This document shows positions 15,566 to 22,834 of a stretch of 42,530 nucleotides of DNA, in pieces. A program made the position numbers and the translations under genes. The stretch comes from Streptomyces phaeofaciens (GTDB taxonomy: Bacteria; Actinomycetota; Actinomycetes; Streptomycetales; Streptomycetaceae): the NCBI RefSeq assembly GCF_014648915.1, contig NZ_BMSA01000047.1, positions 1 to 42,530 on the forward strand, in the 5' to 3' direction. The notes beneath the pieces are model-generated. The model searched no databases and had not been told where the DNA came from. It was given only the letters and a program-made list of their open reading frames with translations. Within the stretch, counting starts at the first letter, position 1, and every line of letters starts with the position of its first letter.

Positions 15566-17432
15566 CACCTTCAAGGTCTTCCTCAGCGCCCTGCCGGAAG
15601 TGTGCCCACGCGACACGAGGCGCATGGTGCTGACGGCCGACGCCGACGGCCGCTGCGAGGTGTTCACGTGGGACGCGGCCACCCGAAGCACTCGGCAGGT
15701 CACGAACCGGCCAGCGGGCACGGTGCACTGCGCCATCGACGCCGACGCGTACGTGTGGTGGTTCGACGAGGACGCCGAGGGCCGGGGGCACTGGTGGTTC
15801 CAGCCGTTCGACGGAGGCTGCCGGCTGCCCGGTCTGCCGGGGGCCCCGACCGGGCTGCCGCGCGGACTGGCGGTGACGGCCGACGGGACGGTCGCCGCGG
15901 CGCTCGCACCCCGGCGCGGAGACACGAGGGTCCTGGTCGGACGGCGTGGCCGGGCCCCCCGCGAGATCCTCCGCATCGCCGGGGAGGGCCGGCTGAGCGG
16001 CATCACGCCGGAAGGCGATCTGCTGGCCCTCGCGACGGTGTCCGACGGCGCCGCGACCGTCACCGTCGTCACCTCGGCGGGCCTGATCGTCGCCGAGCTG
16101 CCCGAGGCCAGCGGCCCGGCCGGCCGATTATGGTGCCGGGGGTTCTCTCCACGGCCCGGCCGGTCCGAACTGCTGCTGGTGCACGAGCGGGAGGACGGCT
16201 ACCAGTTGGCGACGTGGACGCCACGCCGAGGTCTGGTCACACACTCCTGGTGCGGTTTCGACACGGAGATCACCGCACGCTGGTACCCCGACACCGACGA
16301 GGTGCTGGTGCGCCAGGAGCGCCACGGTCGCTCGCTGCTGCACCGGGTGTCCCTGCGTGACCGTACCCGCCGCGTCGTCCCCACTCCCGCCGGGAGCCTG
16401 CTCGACGCGGCCCCGCGGCACGGCGGGGGGCTGCACTACCTGTGGACGGACACCGCCCACCCGCCCGTCCCGCGCGCCACCGACGGGGTCGCCCTGCCGA
16501 CACCGGGTCTCCTGCCCCACGTACCCGGGCGGCACAGCGAGCTGTGGACCCCTACGCCCGACGGCCCGGTCCACACCCTCCTCAGCCTGCCCCACTCCGA
16601 CGACAGCCGACTCGACGGCGCCGGTGCCGGTACGAGTGCGGGTACGGGTACGGGTACAGGTACGGGTACGGGTACGGGTACCGATGAAGTTCCGCCGCCC
16701 GTCGTGTTCCTGGTGCACGGCGGGCCCGCCGACCACGACCGGGACGCCTACGACGCCACGGTGCACTCGCTCGTGGCCTCCGGCTATGCCGTGGCTCGGG
16801 TCAACTACCGCGGGTCGACCGGTTACGGTCCCCGCTGGCGGCGGGCCTTCGGAACAGATGTCGGCCACCCCCAGGTGGACGACCTGGCCGCCGTACGAGC
16901 TGATCTCGTCGGTCGCGGGCTCGTCGACGGCCGGGCCACGGCCCTGTGGGGTGTGTCCTGGGGGGCGTACCTGGTGCTGCTCGCCCTCGGTACCCGCCCG
17001 GGGCTGTGGCAGGCCGGTGTCGCGGTGAAGCCGGTGGCCGACTGGGTGACCGCCCACCGGATGACCACTCCTGCGCTGCGTGCCCTGGACGTCCGCTGGT
17101 TCGGCGGCACTCCGGAACAGGTGCCGGAACGTTACGCCTTCAGCTCGCCCCTCACCTTCGCGGCAAAGGTGAGCGTGCCCCTGCTCGTGGTCGGCGCCGA
17201 CAGGGACGTCAAGTGCCCGCCCCAACAGATCCGCAGCTATCTCGGCGCGCTGACCGCCGCGGGCGTGGCCCACGAGGAGATGTGGCTCGACACCGGCCAC
17301 GACGGCTACGACGGTGCGACACACGTCGCGGTCCTGCACCGTTCCCTGACCTTCCTGCGTACGCGCCTGCCCGCGCCGACGCCCCCTCGCGTCCCCCGGC
17401 ACGTCCGGGAGGACCCCGGTCCCGCCGACTGA
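15558..17432 (+). CDS. S9 family (prolyl oligopeptidase-like) serine peptidase
   Basis: This encodes a 624-residue cytoplasmic peptidase. Residues 1-345 form the beta-propeller gate. A (Gly-Thr)n linker follows at 362-375, then the alpha/beta-hydrolase domain from about 380 (VVFLVHGGP). The catalytic triad is Ser467 in GVSWG, an Asp in GADRD (548 or 550) and His581 in TGHDGY. The GTG at 15558 overlaps the upstream MFS gene by 8 bases. S9 enzymes cut short peptides after Pro and serve as leader peptidases in some lanthipeptide pathways (FlaP-type). The neighbouring precursor has prolines at 10, 20 and 29, so a processing role is a fair inference. A hairpin sits across its stop codon. Confidence 0.9.
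   Translation: MGDTFKVFLSALPEVCPRDTRRMVLTADADGRCEVFTWDAATRSTRQVTNRPAGTVHCAIDADAYVWWFDEDAEGRGHWWFQPFDGGCRLPGLPGAPTGLPRGLAVTADGTVAAALAPRRGDTRVLVGRRGRAPREILRIAGEGRLSGITPEGDLLALATVSDGAATVTVVTSAGLIVAELPEASGPAGRLWCRGFSPRPGRSELLLVHEREDGYQLATWTPRRGLVTHSWCGFDTEITARWYPDTDEVLVRQERHGRSLLHRVSLRDRTRRVVPTPAGSLLDAAPRHGGGLHYLWTDTAHPPVPRATDGVALPTPGLLPHVPGRHSELWTPTPDGPVHTLLSLPHSDDSRLDGAGAGTSAGTGTGTGTGTGTGTDEVPPPVVFLVHGGPADHDRDAYDATVHSLVASGYAVARVNYRGSTGYGPRWRRAFGTDVGHPQVDDLAAVRADLVGRGLVDGRATALWGVSWGAYLVLLALGTRPGLWQAGVAVKPVADWVTAHRMTTPALRALDVRWFGGTPEQVPERYAFSSPLTFAAKVSVPLLVVGADRDVKCPPQQIRSYLGALTAAGVAHEEMWLDTGHDGYDGATHVAVLHRSLTFLRTRLPAPTPPRVPRHVREDPGPAD
16627..16682 (+). repeat. GGTACG hexanucleotide microsatellite in the peptidase gene
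   Basis: About nine near-perfect GGTACG units (some GGTGCG, GGTACA) encode an in-frame Gly-Thr linker between the propeller and catalytic domains. The unit is six bases, so length changes would not shift the reading frame. Confidence 0.85.
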
Positions 17433-17447
17433 CACGGCGGGACCGGG
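17415..17447 (+). terminator. Hairpin spanning the peptidase stop codon, upstream of the precursor
   Basis: A perfect 13-bp stem (CCCGGTCCCGCCG at 17415-17427, complement at 17435-17447) has a 7-base loop that contains the TGA. It could be a partial terminator, attenuator or mRNA processing boundary separating the exporter/protease message from the precursor message. Confidence 0.7.
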
Positions 17448-17505
17448 TAGTGCACAGCACCACCCGCCCGAAGAACACGCCATGAACCCGAGAAGGAGGA
17501 CGACC

Positions 17506-17628
17506 GTGCAGAAGGACATCATCCACAACGACCCGCTGGCCGGCGACGAGGAGAACCGCAGGCCGGGCATCGGCATCACCATCACCATCCCGTTCCGCAA
17601 CGCCGCCGAGAGCGACGACGAGGAGTGA
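17506..17628 (+). CDS. Candidate RiPP precursor peptide
   Basis: This encodes a 40-residue peptide. The GTG at 17506 sits five bases after a near-perfect AAGGAGGA Shine-Dalgarno; an ATG at 17482 in the same frame has only a weak one. Residues 1-20 (acidic and basic, ending NRRP) look like a leader. Residues 21-30 are GIGITITIPF, an alternating beta-branched stretch, and 31-40 form an acidic tail ending ESDDEE. There is no Cys and only one Ser, so lanthionine or sactionine chemistry is unlikely. C-methylation or another radical modification of Ile/Thr by the adjacent B12-radical SAM enzyme is plausible. Pro20 would suit an S9 protease. I know no named family for it. Confidence 0.75.
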   Translation: MQKDIIHNDPLAGDEENRRPGIGITITIPFRNAAESDDEE

Positions 17629-17634
17629 CCCACG

Positions 17635-17670
17635 GCCCGGCCGGTCCGGTCCCACCGGGGCCGGCCGGGC
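17635..17670 (+). terminator. Hairpin between the precursor and the radical SAM gene
   Basis: A 10-bp outer stem (GCCCGGCCGG at 17635-17644, complement at 17661-17670) and an inner 5-bp stem (CCGGT/ACCGG) begin seven bases after the precursor stop. It would stabilise or partly terminate the precursor transcript, giving more precursor than enzyme. Confidence 0.75.
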
Positions 17671-17730
17671 TTCCTCCCGCACCTCCCGCACCTCCCGTCT
17701 CGCCGGCCGCTCGTGCGCAAGGAGCCCATC

Positions 17731-19698
17731 GTGCGCGTTCTTCTCGTCAATATGCCCTGGTCCCCGATAGACCTGCCCTCGCTGGCGCTCGGCATCCTCA
17801 AACGGAGCGTCGACGACCACGTCCAGGACGCCACGTGCGAGGTGCTGCACGCCAATCTGGAGTTCACCGACTGGATCACCAGCCGCTCCGAGTTCACGGC
17901 CGAGGACTACGAGTACTACGCCCTGTCCTCCTATTTCCTCGGCTGCGGCGACTGGGTGTTCTCCTCGGCGCTCTACGACGACCCGGCGTGGCGGGACGAT
18001 CACTTCGTCGAGGTGATGACGTCGAAGCTGCGCAGGTCCCGGATGCGCATGACCCGGGAACTGCACCGCCTCGTACCGGAGTTCGTCGACGAGGTGGCCC
18101 GCCGCGTCGTGGCTCTCGAACCCGACGTGGTCGGGTTCACCTCCACCTTCCAGCAGAACACCGCCGCGCTGGCTGCGGCCCGGCGGATCAAGCACCTCGC
18201 CCCGCACGTCGTGACCGTCATGGGCGGGGCCAACTGCGACGCCGAGCAGGGCGCCGCCGTCCACCGCAACTTCCCCTTCGTGGACTACGTGGTCCGCGGC
18301 GAGGGCGAGGACGCCTTCCCCCGGCTGCTGACCGCGCTACGGGACAAAGACCCGGCCGCCGCTGCTTCGATCCCGGGACTGTGCCACCGCACCCCGGACT
18401 CCCGGCACACCGCCAACCCCATGCCGACCGGGCCGTTGCCGCCCAACGCCATCCTGCCCCCCGACTACAGCGGCTACTTCGAACGTCTCGCCGCGTCCGT
18501 GGCACGCAACTGGGTGGAGCCGAAACTGGTCGTCGAGGGCGCGCGCGGCTGCTGGTGGGGAGAGAAGCACCACTGCACGTTCTGCGGCCTGAACGGCTCC
18601 TTCATGGAGTTCCGCAGCAAGAGCCCCGACGTGTTCTACCAGGAGATCATGGACCTGGCGGAGCGCCACCAAGTGCTCGACATGTACGTGGTCGACAACA
18701 TCCTGGACATGCGCTACCTGTCCACCGTCCTGCCCCGCGTCATCGACAGCGGCTACGACCTGCGCATGCACATCGAGATCAAGGCCAACATGCGGCGCTC
18801 TCAGCTGCAGGTGCTGGCGGACGCCGGGCTCATCTACGTCCAGCCGGGCATCGAGAGCCTCAACAGTCGCGTCCTCGATCTCATGGACAAGGGTGTCAGC
18901 GGCTGCCAGAACGTCCGCATGCTCCGCGACGCGGCGGAGACCGGGCTGTCGGTGTCATGGAACTACCTGCACGGCTTTCCCGGAGAGACGGCCGACGACT
19001 ACGAACCCGTCATCCGCCAACTCCCCGCCCTGGAACACCTCAACCCGCCGGTCGACCTGTCCGCCCGTATCGCCATCGAACGCTTCAGCCCCTACTTCAA
19101 GCGCCCCGAACTGGGCTTCACCGGACTGCGGCCCGAGGAGCACTACCTGTTCACCTACGACCTGCCCGAGGCGGAACTGCACGACCTGGCCTACGTCTTC
19201 CAGGCCCCGGAACGCGGCATCACCGAGCCGACCGTCACCCTCCTCAACGACGGCATCACCGCCTGGAAGAAGCACCACGCCGACGCCCGCCTCACCCACA
19301 CGGACCTGGGCGACCGGATCGTGCTGGTCAGCAGGCGGCCGTCCTTCGCCTGGCGGACCATGCAGCTCACCGATCCGTTCGAGACCGCGGTCTTCCGGCT
19401 CCTGGACCAGCCGCACACCGTGGTGGCGCTGCACCGCAAGCTGACGTCGGCCGCCGCCCCCGCCGGGGACGCGCCGTGCACGGCGCGAGATCTCGAGGCC
19501 CTCCTCACGGAGTGGGTCACGCAGGGCGTGGTGTTCACCGACGCGGGCCAGTACGTGCACATCGCCCCCGCCGCCGTGAACCAGGACCTGCTGCGTCTGG
19601 ACTACATGCGTCACGCCCACACCAGAAGCGAGGCCGAGACCGGCGAGGCCAAGACCTCGGCCGGGAGCGGGACCGAGCCCGCGCCCGTCCTGTCCTGA
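17731..19698 (+). CDS. RiPP maturation radical SAM enzyme (B12-binding, rSAM protein 1 family)
   Basis: This encodes a 655-residue cytoplasmic enzyme. Residues 1-200 form a cobalamin-binding-like Rossmann domain (LEPDVVGFTSTFQQNTAALA and VVTVMGGANCD, then the VRGEGEDAFP signature). The radical SAM domain follows. Its cluster motif is GCWWGEKHHCTFCGLNG, with Cys274, Cys282 and Cys285, the CX7CX2C spacing of this maturase family rather than the usual CX3CX2C. The C-terminal 150 residues match no domain I know and may bind the peptide. The GTG at 17731 follows AAGGAG; an earlier in-frame GTG (17713) lacks one. Members act on ribosomal peptides, often as C-methyltransferases. The precursor lies 102 bases upstream and DUF5825 downstream. 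Confidence 0.9.
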   Translation: MRVLLVNMPWSPIDLPSLALGILKRSVDDHVQDATCEVLHANLEFTDWITSRSEFTAEDYEYYALSSYFLGCGDWVFSSALYDDPAWRDDHFVEVMTSKLRRSRMRMTRELHRLVPEFVDEVARRVVALEPDVVGFTSTFQQNTAALAAARRIKHLAPHVVTVMGGANCDAEQGAAVHRNFPFVDYVVRGEGEDAFPRLLTALRDKDPAAAASIPGLCHRTPDSRHTANPMPTGPLPPNAILPPDYSGYFERLAASVARNWVEPKLVVEGARGCWWGEKHHCTFCGLNGSFMEFRSKSPDVFYQEIMDLAERHQVLDMYVVDNILDMRYLSTVLPRVIDSGYDLRMHIEIKANMRRSQLQVLADAGLIYVQPGIESLNSRVLDLMDKGVSGCQNVRMLRDAAETGLSVSWNYLHGFPGETADDYEPVIRQLPALEHLNPPVDLSARIAIERFSPYFKRPELGFTGLRPEEHYLFTYDLPEAELHDLAYVFQAPERGITEPTVTLLNDGITAWKKHHADARLTHTDLGDRIVLVSRRPSFAWRTMQLTDPFETAVFRLLDQPHTVVALHRKLTSAAAPAGDAPCTARDLEALLTEWVTQGVVFTDAGQYVHIAPAAVNQDLLRLDYMRHAHTRSEAETGEAKTSAGSGTEPAPVLS

Positions 19699-19763
19699 GC
19701 GCCCGTCTCCCCACCTCCCGGCCGCCCTGTTCCCCGAACGGACGAAGGACCGAAGGACCGCAT

Positions 19764-20426
19764 ATGACAGCCACCACCGCATCGGACCTCGCGATACGCG
19801 CCTGGCGCGACCTCGACCCGCAAGCCCGGCACCTGCCGGGCATGTCGCTGGGTTCCCTCCCGGTGACCGCGCAGACCCACGAGGTCGACCGCCTCTGGGA
19901 CCTGGGCGTGCGCCACGCCGAACTCGACGCGACCGTCGACCTGTCCACCGACGATCCCGCGAGCCATCGCGAGGCCGTCGACCGGCTGTGCCTGGTCCGC
20001 GACCTCACCGCACGCGCCGTCTCCGTCGACTGGGACCTTCGTCTCTCGCCCCGGGACTCCGCTCACCAGTGGAAGGTGTTGTCCCACCTCCAGCCGCCCC
20101 GCACCCTCACCGGCCTCGAAGACGCCGAGGAGGTACTGCACGCATGGCGGACCCGCCACTACCTGTGCAAGCTGGTCTGGCGCCAGGGGCCGGGCTTCAT
20201 CCAGATCCGTGACCGCCGCTGGGGGGATCTGCGCCGCTTCACCGCCGTCGAACCCCACTACCGGGAGGCCATCGCCCTTCTCGGCCCCGGTGCGCACCAC
20301 GCCGACGTACCCGTCGACGTACTGGAGGAGTTCACGAGCGAGCACCTGATCCTGCGCGTCGGTGAGCTGGCGTGGTGGCTGCCCTACCGGGTCTCCCGCT
20401 GGCTCCAGGAGGCCATGGCCGTGTGA
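19764..20426 (+). CDS. DUF5825 family protein, RiPP maturase partner
   Basis: This encodes a 220-residue soluble protein of unknown function, rich in Trp, Leu and His. Recognisable stretches are WDLRLSPRDSAHQWKVLSHL (near 90-110), YLCKLVWRQGPGFIQIRDRR (near 133-152) and a C-terminal LAWWLPYRVSRWLQEA. From memory, DUF5825 proteins are found next to rSAM protein 1 maturases in actinomycetes, and the order is kept here: radical SAM then DUF5825, 65 bases apart. The ATG at 19764 follows GAAGGA. Likely roles are peptide recognition or delivery to the maturase, which has no obvious separate RRE domain. That is inference. Confidence 0.8.
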   Translation: MTATTASDLAIRAWRDLDPQARHLPGMSLGSLPVTAQTHEVDRLWDLGVRHAELDATVDLSTDDPASHREAVDRLCLVRDLTARAVSVDWDLRLSPRDSAHQWKVLSHLQPPRTLTGLEDAEEVLHAWRTRHYLCKLVWRQGPGFIQIRDRRWGDLRRFTAVEPHYREAIALLGPGAHHADVPVDVLEEFTSEHLILRVGELAWWLPYRVSRWLQEAMAV

Positions 20427-20479
20427 GGCGGGCGGCCCTCGCTCCCGCTCGTGCGCCCGATGCCGGGCACTGGAGGGGA

Positions 20480-21115
20480 CTACTGAAGGATGTGCCGGCT
20501 CCCGGCGCGGAGCTTGTCGACGATCGCGGTGGGAGCCTTCTGCGGCGAACCCGCGTCGTACGGCGGCCGGGGGTCGTACTCGGTCCCCAGCTGGACGGCC
20601 TGCGCGTGCGCGTCACCGGCGACGGTGCCGACCAGGGTGAGGGCCATGTCGATGCCGGCGGAGACGCCCGCCGCGGTGATGAACTTGCCGTCCGTGACGA
20701 CGCGTTCGCCGGTCGGCTCGGCGCCGAACCGGGCAAGGCCGTCGAGGGCCAGCCAATGCGAGGTGGCGCGGCGGCCTTTGAGCAGTCCGGCCGCCGCCAG
20801 CAGCAGCGAGCCCGTACACACGGAAGTCGTCCAGGTACTGGCCGCATCGGCGGTGCGCAGCCAGTCGAGCAGCGCCCCGTTCTCCATCTGGCCGGACTGA
20901 CCCGGACCGCCGGGCACCACCAGGATGTCAGGGGCCGGCACCTCCTCGAATCCCTTGTCCGCGACAAGCGCGAGGTCGCCGCGGTCGTTGCGTACCGGAC
21001 CCGGTCGTTGGGCGACGAAGACGGTCTCGGCGTCAGGAATGCGGCAGAGCATCTCGTACGGGCCGACCGCGTCCAGTGCGGTGAATCGGTCGAAGAGGAC
21101 AATCGCGATCTGCAT
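20480..21115 (-). CDS. DJ-1/PfpI family protein (isonitrile hydratase-like)
   Basis: This encodes a 211-residue cytoplasmic alpha/beta protein. The nucleophile elbow is TSVCTGS with Cys100, and VVPGGPG (residues 66-72) precedes it. AGVSAGIDMAL (near 150) is typical of the isonitrile-hydratase-like branch, which hydrates isonitriles to N-formamides; other members are chaperones or proteases. The ATG at 21115 lies 23 bases after the stop of the GlxA-type regulator gene on the same strand, so the two form an operon. The 3' end faces the RiPP locus tail to tail. The substrate is unknown. Confidence 0.88.
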   Translation of the reverse strand: MQIAIVLFDRFTALDAVGPYEMLCRIPDAETVFVAQRPGPVRNDRGDLALVADKGFEEVPAPDILVVPGGPGQSGQMENGALLDWLRTADAASTWTTSVCTGSLLLAAAGLLKGRRATSHWLALDGLARFGAEPTGERVVTDGKFITAAGVSAGIDMALTLVGTVAGDAHAQAVQLGTEYDPRPPYDAGSPQKAPTAIVDKLRAGSRHILQ

Positions 21116-21138
21116 GGTCTGCCTTTCAACGGGTGTGT

Positions 21139-22110
21139 TCAGCGGGTGGGTTCAGCGCATGAGTACGGGCGGAAACGACGGCGGTATTCGGCCGGAGCGG
21201 TGCCCAGGGCCTTCACGAAGGCGCGGCGCATCGCCTCCGGTGTGCCGTAGCCGCAGGCGCGGGAGATCTGCTCCACACCATCGGCCGAGTCTTCGAGGAG
21301 TCGCCGGGCGTGTTCGAGGCGCACGCGCTCGACATACCGGCCCGGTGTCGTCCCGGTCTCCCCCTGGAAGGCGCGGGCGAAGTGCCGAGGGGAGAGGCCG
21401 GCGCGCTCCGCGAGGCGCTCGACGGACAGATCCGCGTCCGGGTGCTCGGTGATCCACTGCTGGACGTCGCGCAGCGGCTCACGTCGGGCGGTCTGGGCGG
21501 CGAGTTGGGCGCTGAACTGGGCCTGATTGCCCGGGCGTCTGAGGAACACGACGAGATGGCGGGCAACGGTGAGGGCGGTGTCCCTGCCGTGGTCCTCCTC
21601 CACCAGGGCGAGCGCGAGATCGATGCCCGAGGTGACTCCGGCGGAGGTGGCGACATGTCCGTCGCGTACGAAAATCGGATCCGGATCGACGTTCACGGCC
21701 GGGTACTTGGCGGCCAGGTGGTCGCAGAGCGACCAGTGGGTCGTCGCGCGACGGCCGTCGAGCAGTCCGGCCTCGGCCAGCAGCAGCGCGCCGCTGCACA
21801 CGGACACGACGCGCTCGGCGTGCCGTCCGTGCTCTCGCAGCCAGTCGATCAGACGAGGGTCGGGGCAGCGGGTGCCCTCGCCACCCGGGACGAGCAGGGT
21901 GTGCGGTGTCCCCGCTTCGGGCAGTGCGCGATCCGGGACGAGGGTCAGGCCGCTCGAGGTACGGACCGGAGCACCGTCGAGCGAGGTGGTGAGGATCTCG
22001 TAGGGCTCTCCACTGTGGCGCCCCGCCCCCGTGAACACCTCCAAGGGGCCGGTCACATCAAGACTCTGGACGTCGTCGAAGACGACGATCAGCACGGATC
22101 GCTGCGTCAT
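21139..22110 (-). CDS. GlxA family transcriptional regulator (DJ-1 domain plus AraC HTH)
   Basis: This encodes a 323-residue regulator. Residues 5-190 form a DJ-1/PfpI-like sensor domain (LLVPGGEG at 72-79, SVCSGALLLAEAG with Cys105). Residues 215-315 hold the AraC-type double HTH (LSVERLAERAGLSPRHFARA, then ISRACGYGTPEAMRRAFVKA). The ATG at 22110 has GAAGG directly upstream; an in-frame GTG at 22134 lacks a Shine-Dalgarno. It probably controls its operon with the downstream DJ-1 enzyme. In related systems (ArgR/GbdR/CdhR) the sensor domain binds a small amine or amino acid, but the ligand cannot be told here. Confidence 0.92.
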   Translation of the reverse strand: MTQRSVLIVVFDDVQSLDVTGPLEVFTGAGRHSGEPYEILTTSLDGAPVRTSSGLTLVPDRALPEAGTPHTLLVPGGEGTRCPDPRLIDWLREHGRHAERVVSVCSGALLLAEAGLLDGRRATTHWSLCDHLAAKYPAVNVDPDPIFVRDGHVATSAGVTSGIDLALALVEEDHGRDTALTVARHLVVFLRRPGNQAQFSAQLAAQTARREPLRDVQQWITEHPDADLSVERLAERAGLSPRHFARAFQGETGTTPGRYVERVRLEHARRLLEDSADGVEQISRACGYGTPEAMRRAFVKALGTAPAEYRRRFRPYSCAEPTR

Positions 22111-22149
22111 GCCTTCATCCTTCGTGTCGGTCACGACGGCCGCAATGAC

Positions 22150-22436
22150 GACTACCCCACTCTTTCTGCCATCGCGGGCCTGCCGGGATACGGCGTCAGA
22201 TCACCGCCGGGTGCCGGAATTCGAGGGCCGGCCCGCTCGACGACGAGCCGCCGGCCGTTCGGGTCGGCTCATCGGCTCTCGCCGACCGCTCGGAGTTCGG
22301 CGTCGGCCTGCCCGGTCCATACGTGGGCACCGGACTGGTCGCACCCCATGACGGCACGGCGCAGTTGGGTGCGTGCTTCCACGGGACGGCGTCGGCGCCG
22401 CAGCCACATCCCGTACGCAAGAGGCGGCAGTGTCAC
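22150..22436 (-). pseudogene. Remnant of a LuxR-family (AAA/TPR) regulator C-terminus
   Basis: In one minus-strand frame, 22269-22421 reads LAYGMWLRRRRRPVEARTQL, then RRAVMGCDQSGAHVWTGQAD and AELRAVGESR before a stop. This closely follows the TPR segment that precedes the LuxR HTH in large Streptomyces regulators (pattern LAYGxWLRRxRR...LRxAL..F..LGA..WA.RAxxELRA.GE). Past the stop, a degraded GGDLTPYPGRPAMAERVG recalls the usual LTPQE..IA..AA start of the HTH. The roughly 850 residues upstream and the HTH itself are missing, so it is non-functional. Confidence 0.6.
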
Positions 22437-22503
22437 GCGGCGAGGGCGCGTCGTGAATCGGCTGGCGGGCAGGGCGCAGCCCTCCTTCGTTTCGGCGGGA
22501 GTA

Positions 22504-22542
22504 TTGACGCTTCCTGATACAAGTCAATAGTTTCAGTATCAT
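22504..22542 (+). promoter_or_regulatory. Promoter and operator of the DUF2236-ALDH operon
   Basis: TTGACG (22504-22509), an 18-bp spacer and TAGTTT (22528-22533) form a promoter. Overlapping it is TGATAC-N9-GTTTCA (22515-22535), with an outer GTATCA completing a second symmetry at 22537-22542. The minus-strand word ACTGAAACTATT here is nearly repeated (ACTGAAACAATT at 26003-26014) in front of the TetR gene at 25336-25962, so that TetR is the probable repressor. Confidence 0.6.
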
Positions 22543-22834
22543 CGGCTCACAGAGTCGTGCTCCCCAGGGAACCCAGCACAGCCGGGCCGGCCACCCGCAC
22601 GGCACCGTGCGGCCGCAGCACCCGGATCGCACCCGGCTCACCTGCGACATCGTCATCCCGACCCGAACGTCAGCACTTCGCGGATCTGCCCCTGCACCGA
22701 CACCGTGGCCACCTCCTGCCGATCGCCAGGCGCCTTCCGACGCCGGAGGTGACCACGGTGAGGCCGTCCACGTCGCCGGCATGACCGCTCACTCCGTGGG
22801 CGGGTGGCCGCGATTCCGACAGGAGGGATCACCC

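Larger units (their letters stand above)
22111..22834. other. 724-bp region with a gene remnant, operator and long leader
   Basis: It holds the eroded LuxR-type fragment (22150-22436) and the promoter/operator of the DUF2236-aldehyde dehydrogenase operon (22504-22542). The predicted transcript leader from about 22540 to 22834 is roughly 295 nt. No gene is supported in that leader; an open frame at 22557-22784 lacks a start signal. Confidence 0.55.

Noticed and set aside
16627..16682. GGTACG repeat as a regulatory or CRISPR element
   Set aside because: It is in frame inside the peptidase gene and encodes a plausible linker.
17482..17505. ATG at 17482 as the precursor start
   Set aside because: It has only a weak Shine-Dalgarno, while GTG at 17506 is ideally spaced from AAGGAGGA. 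The earlier start would place the Shine-Dalgarno inside the coding region.
17713..17730. GTG at 17713 as the radical SAM start
   Set aside because: There is no Shine-Dalgarno before it; AAGGAG at 17719-17724 fits GTG 17731, after which the conserved VRVLLVNMPW begins.
22607..22834. N-terminal extension of the DUF2236 protein
   Set aside because: The extra residues look non-coding and AGGAGGGA sits just before ATG 22835.
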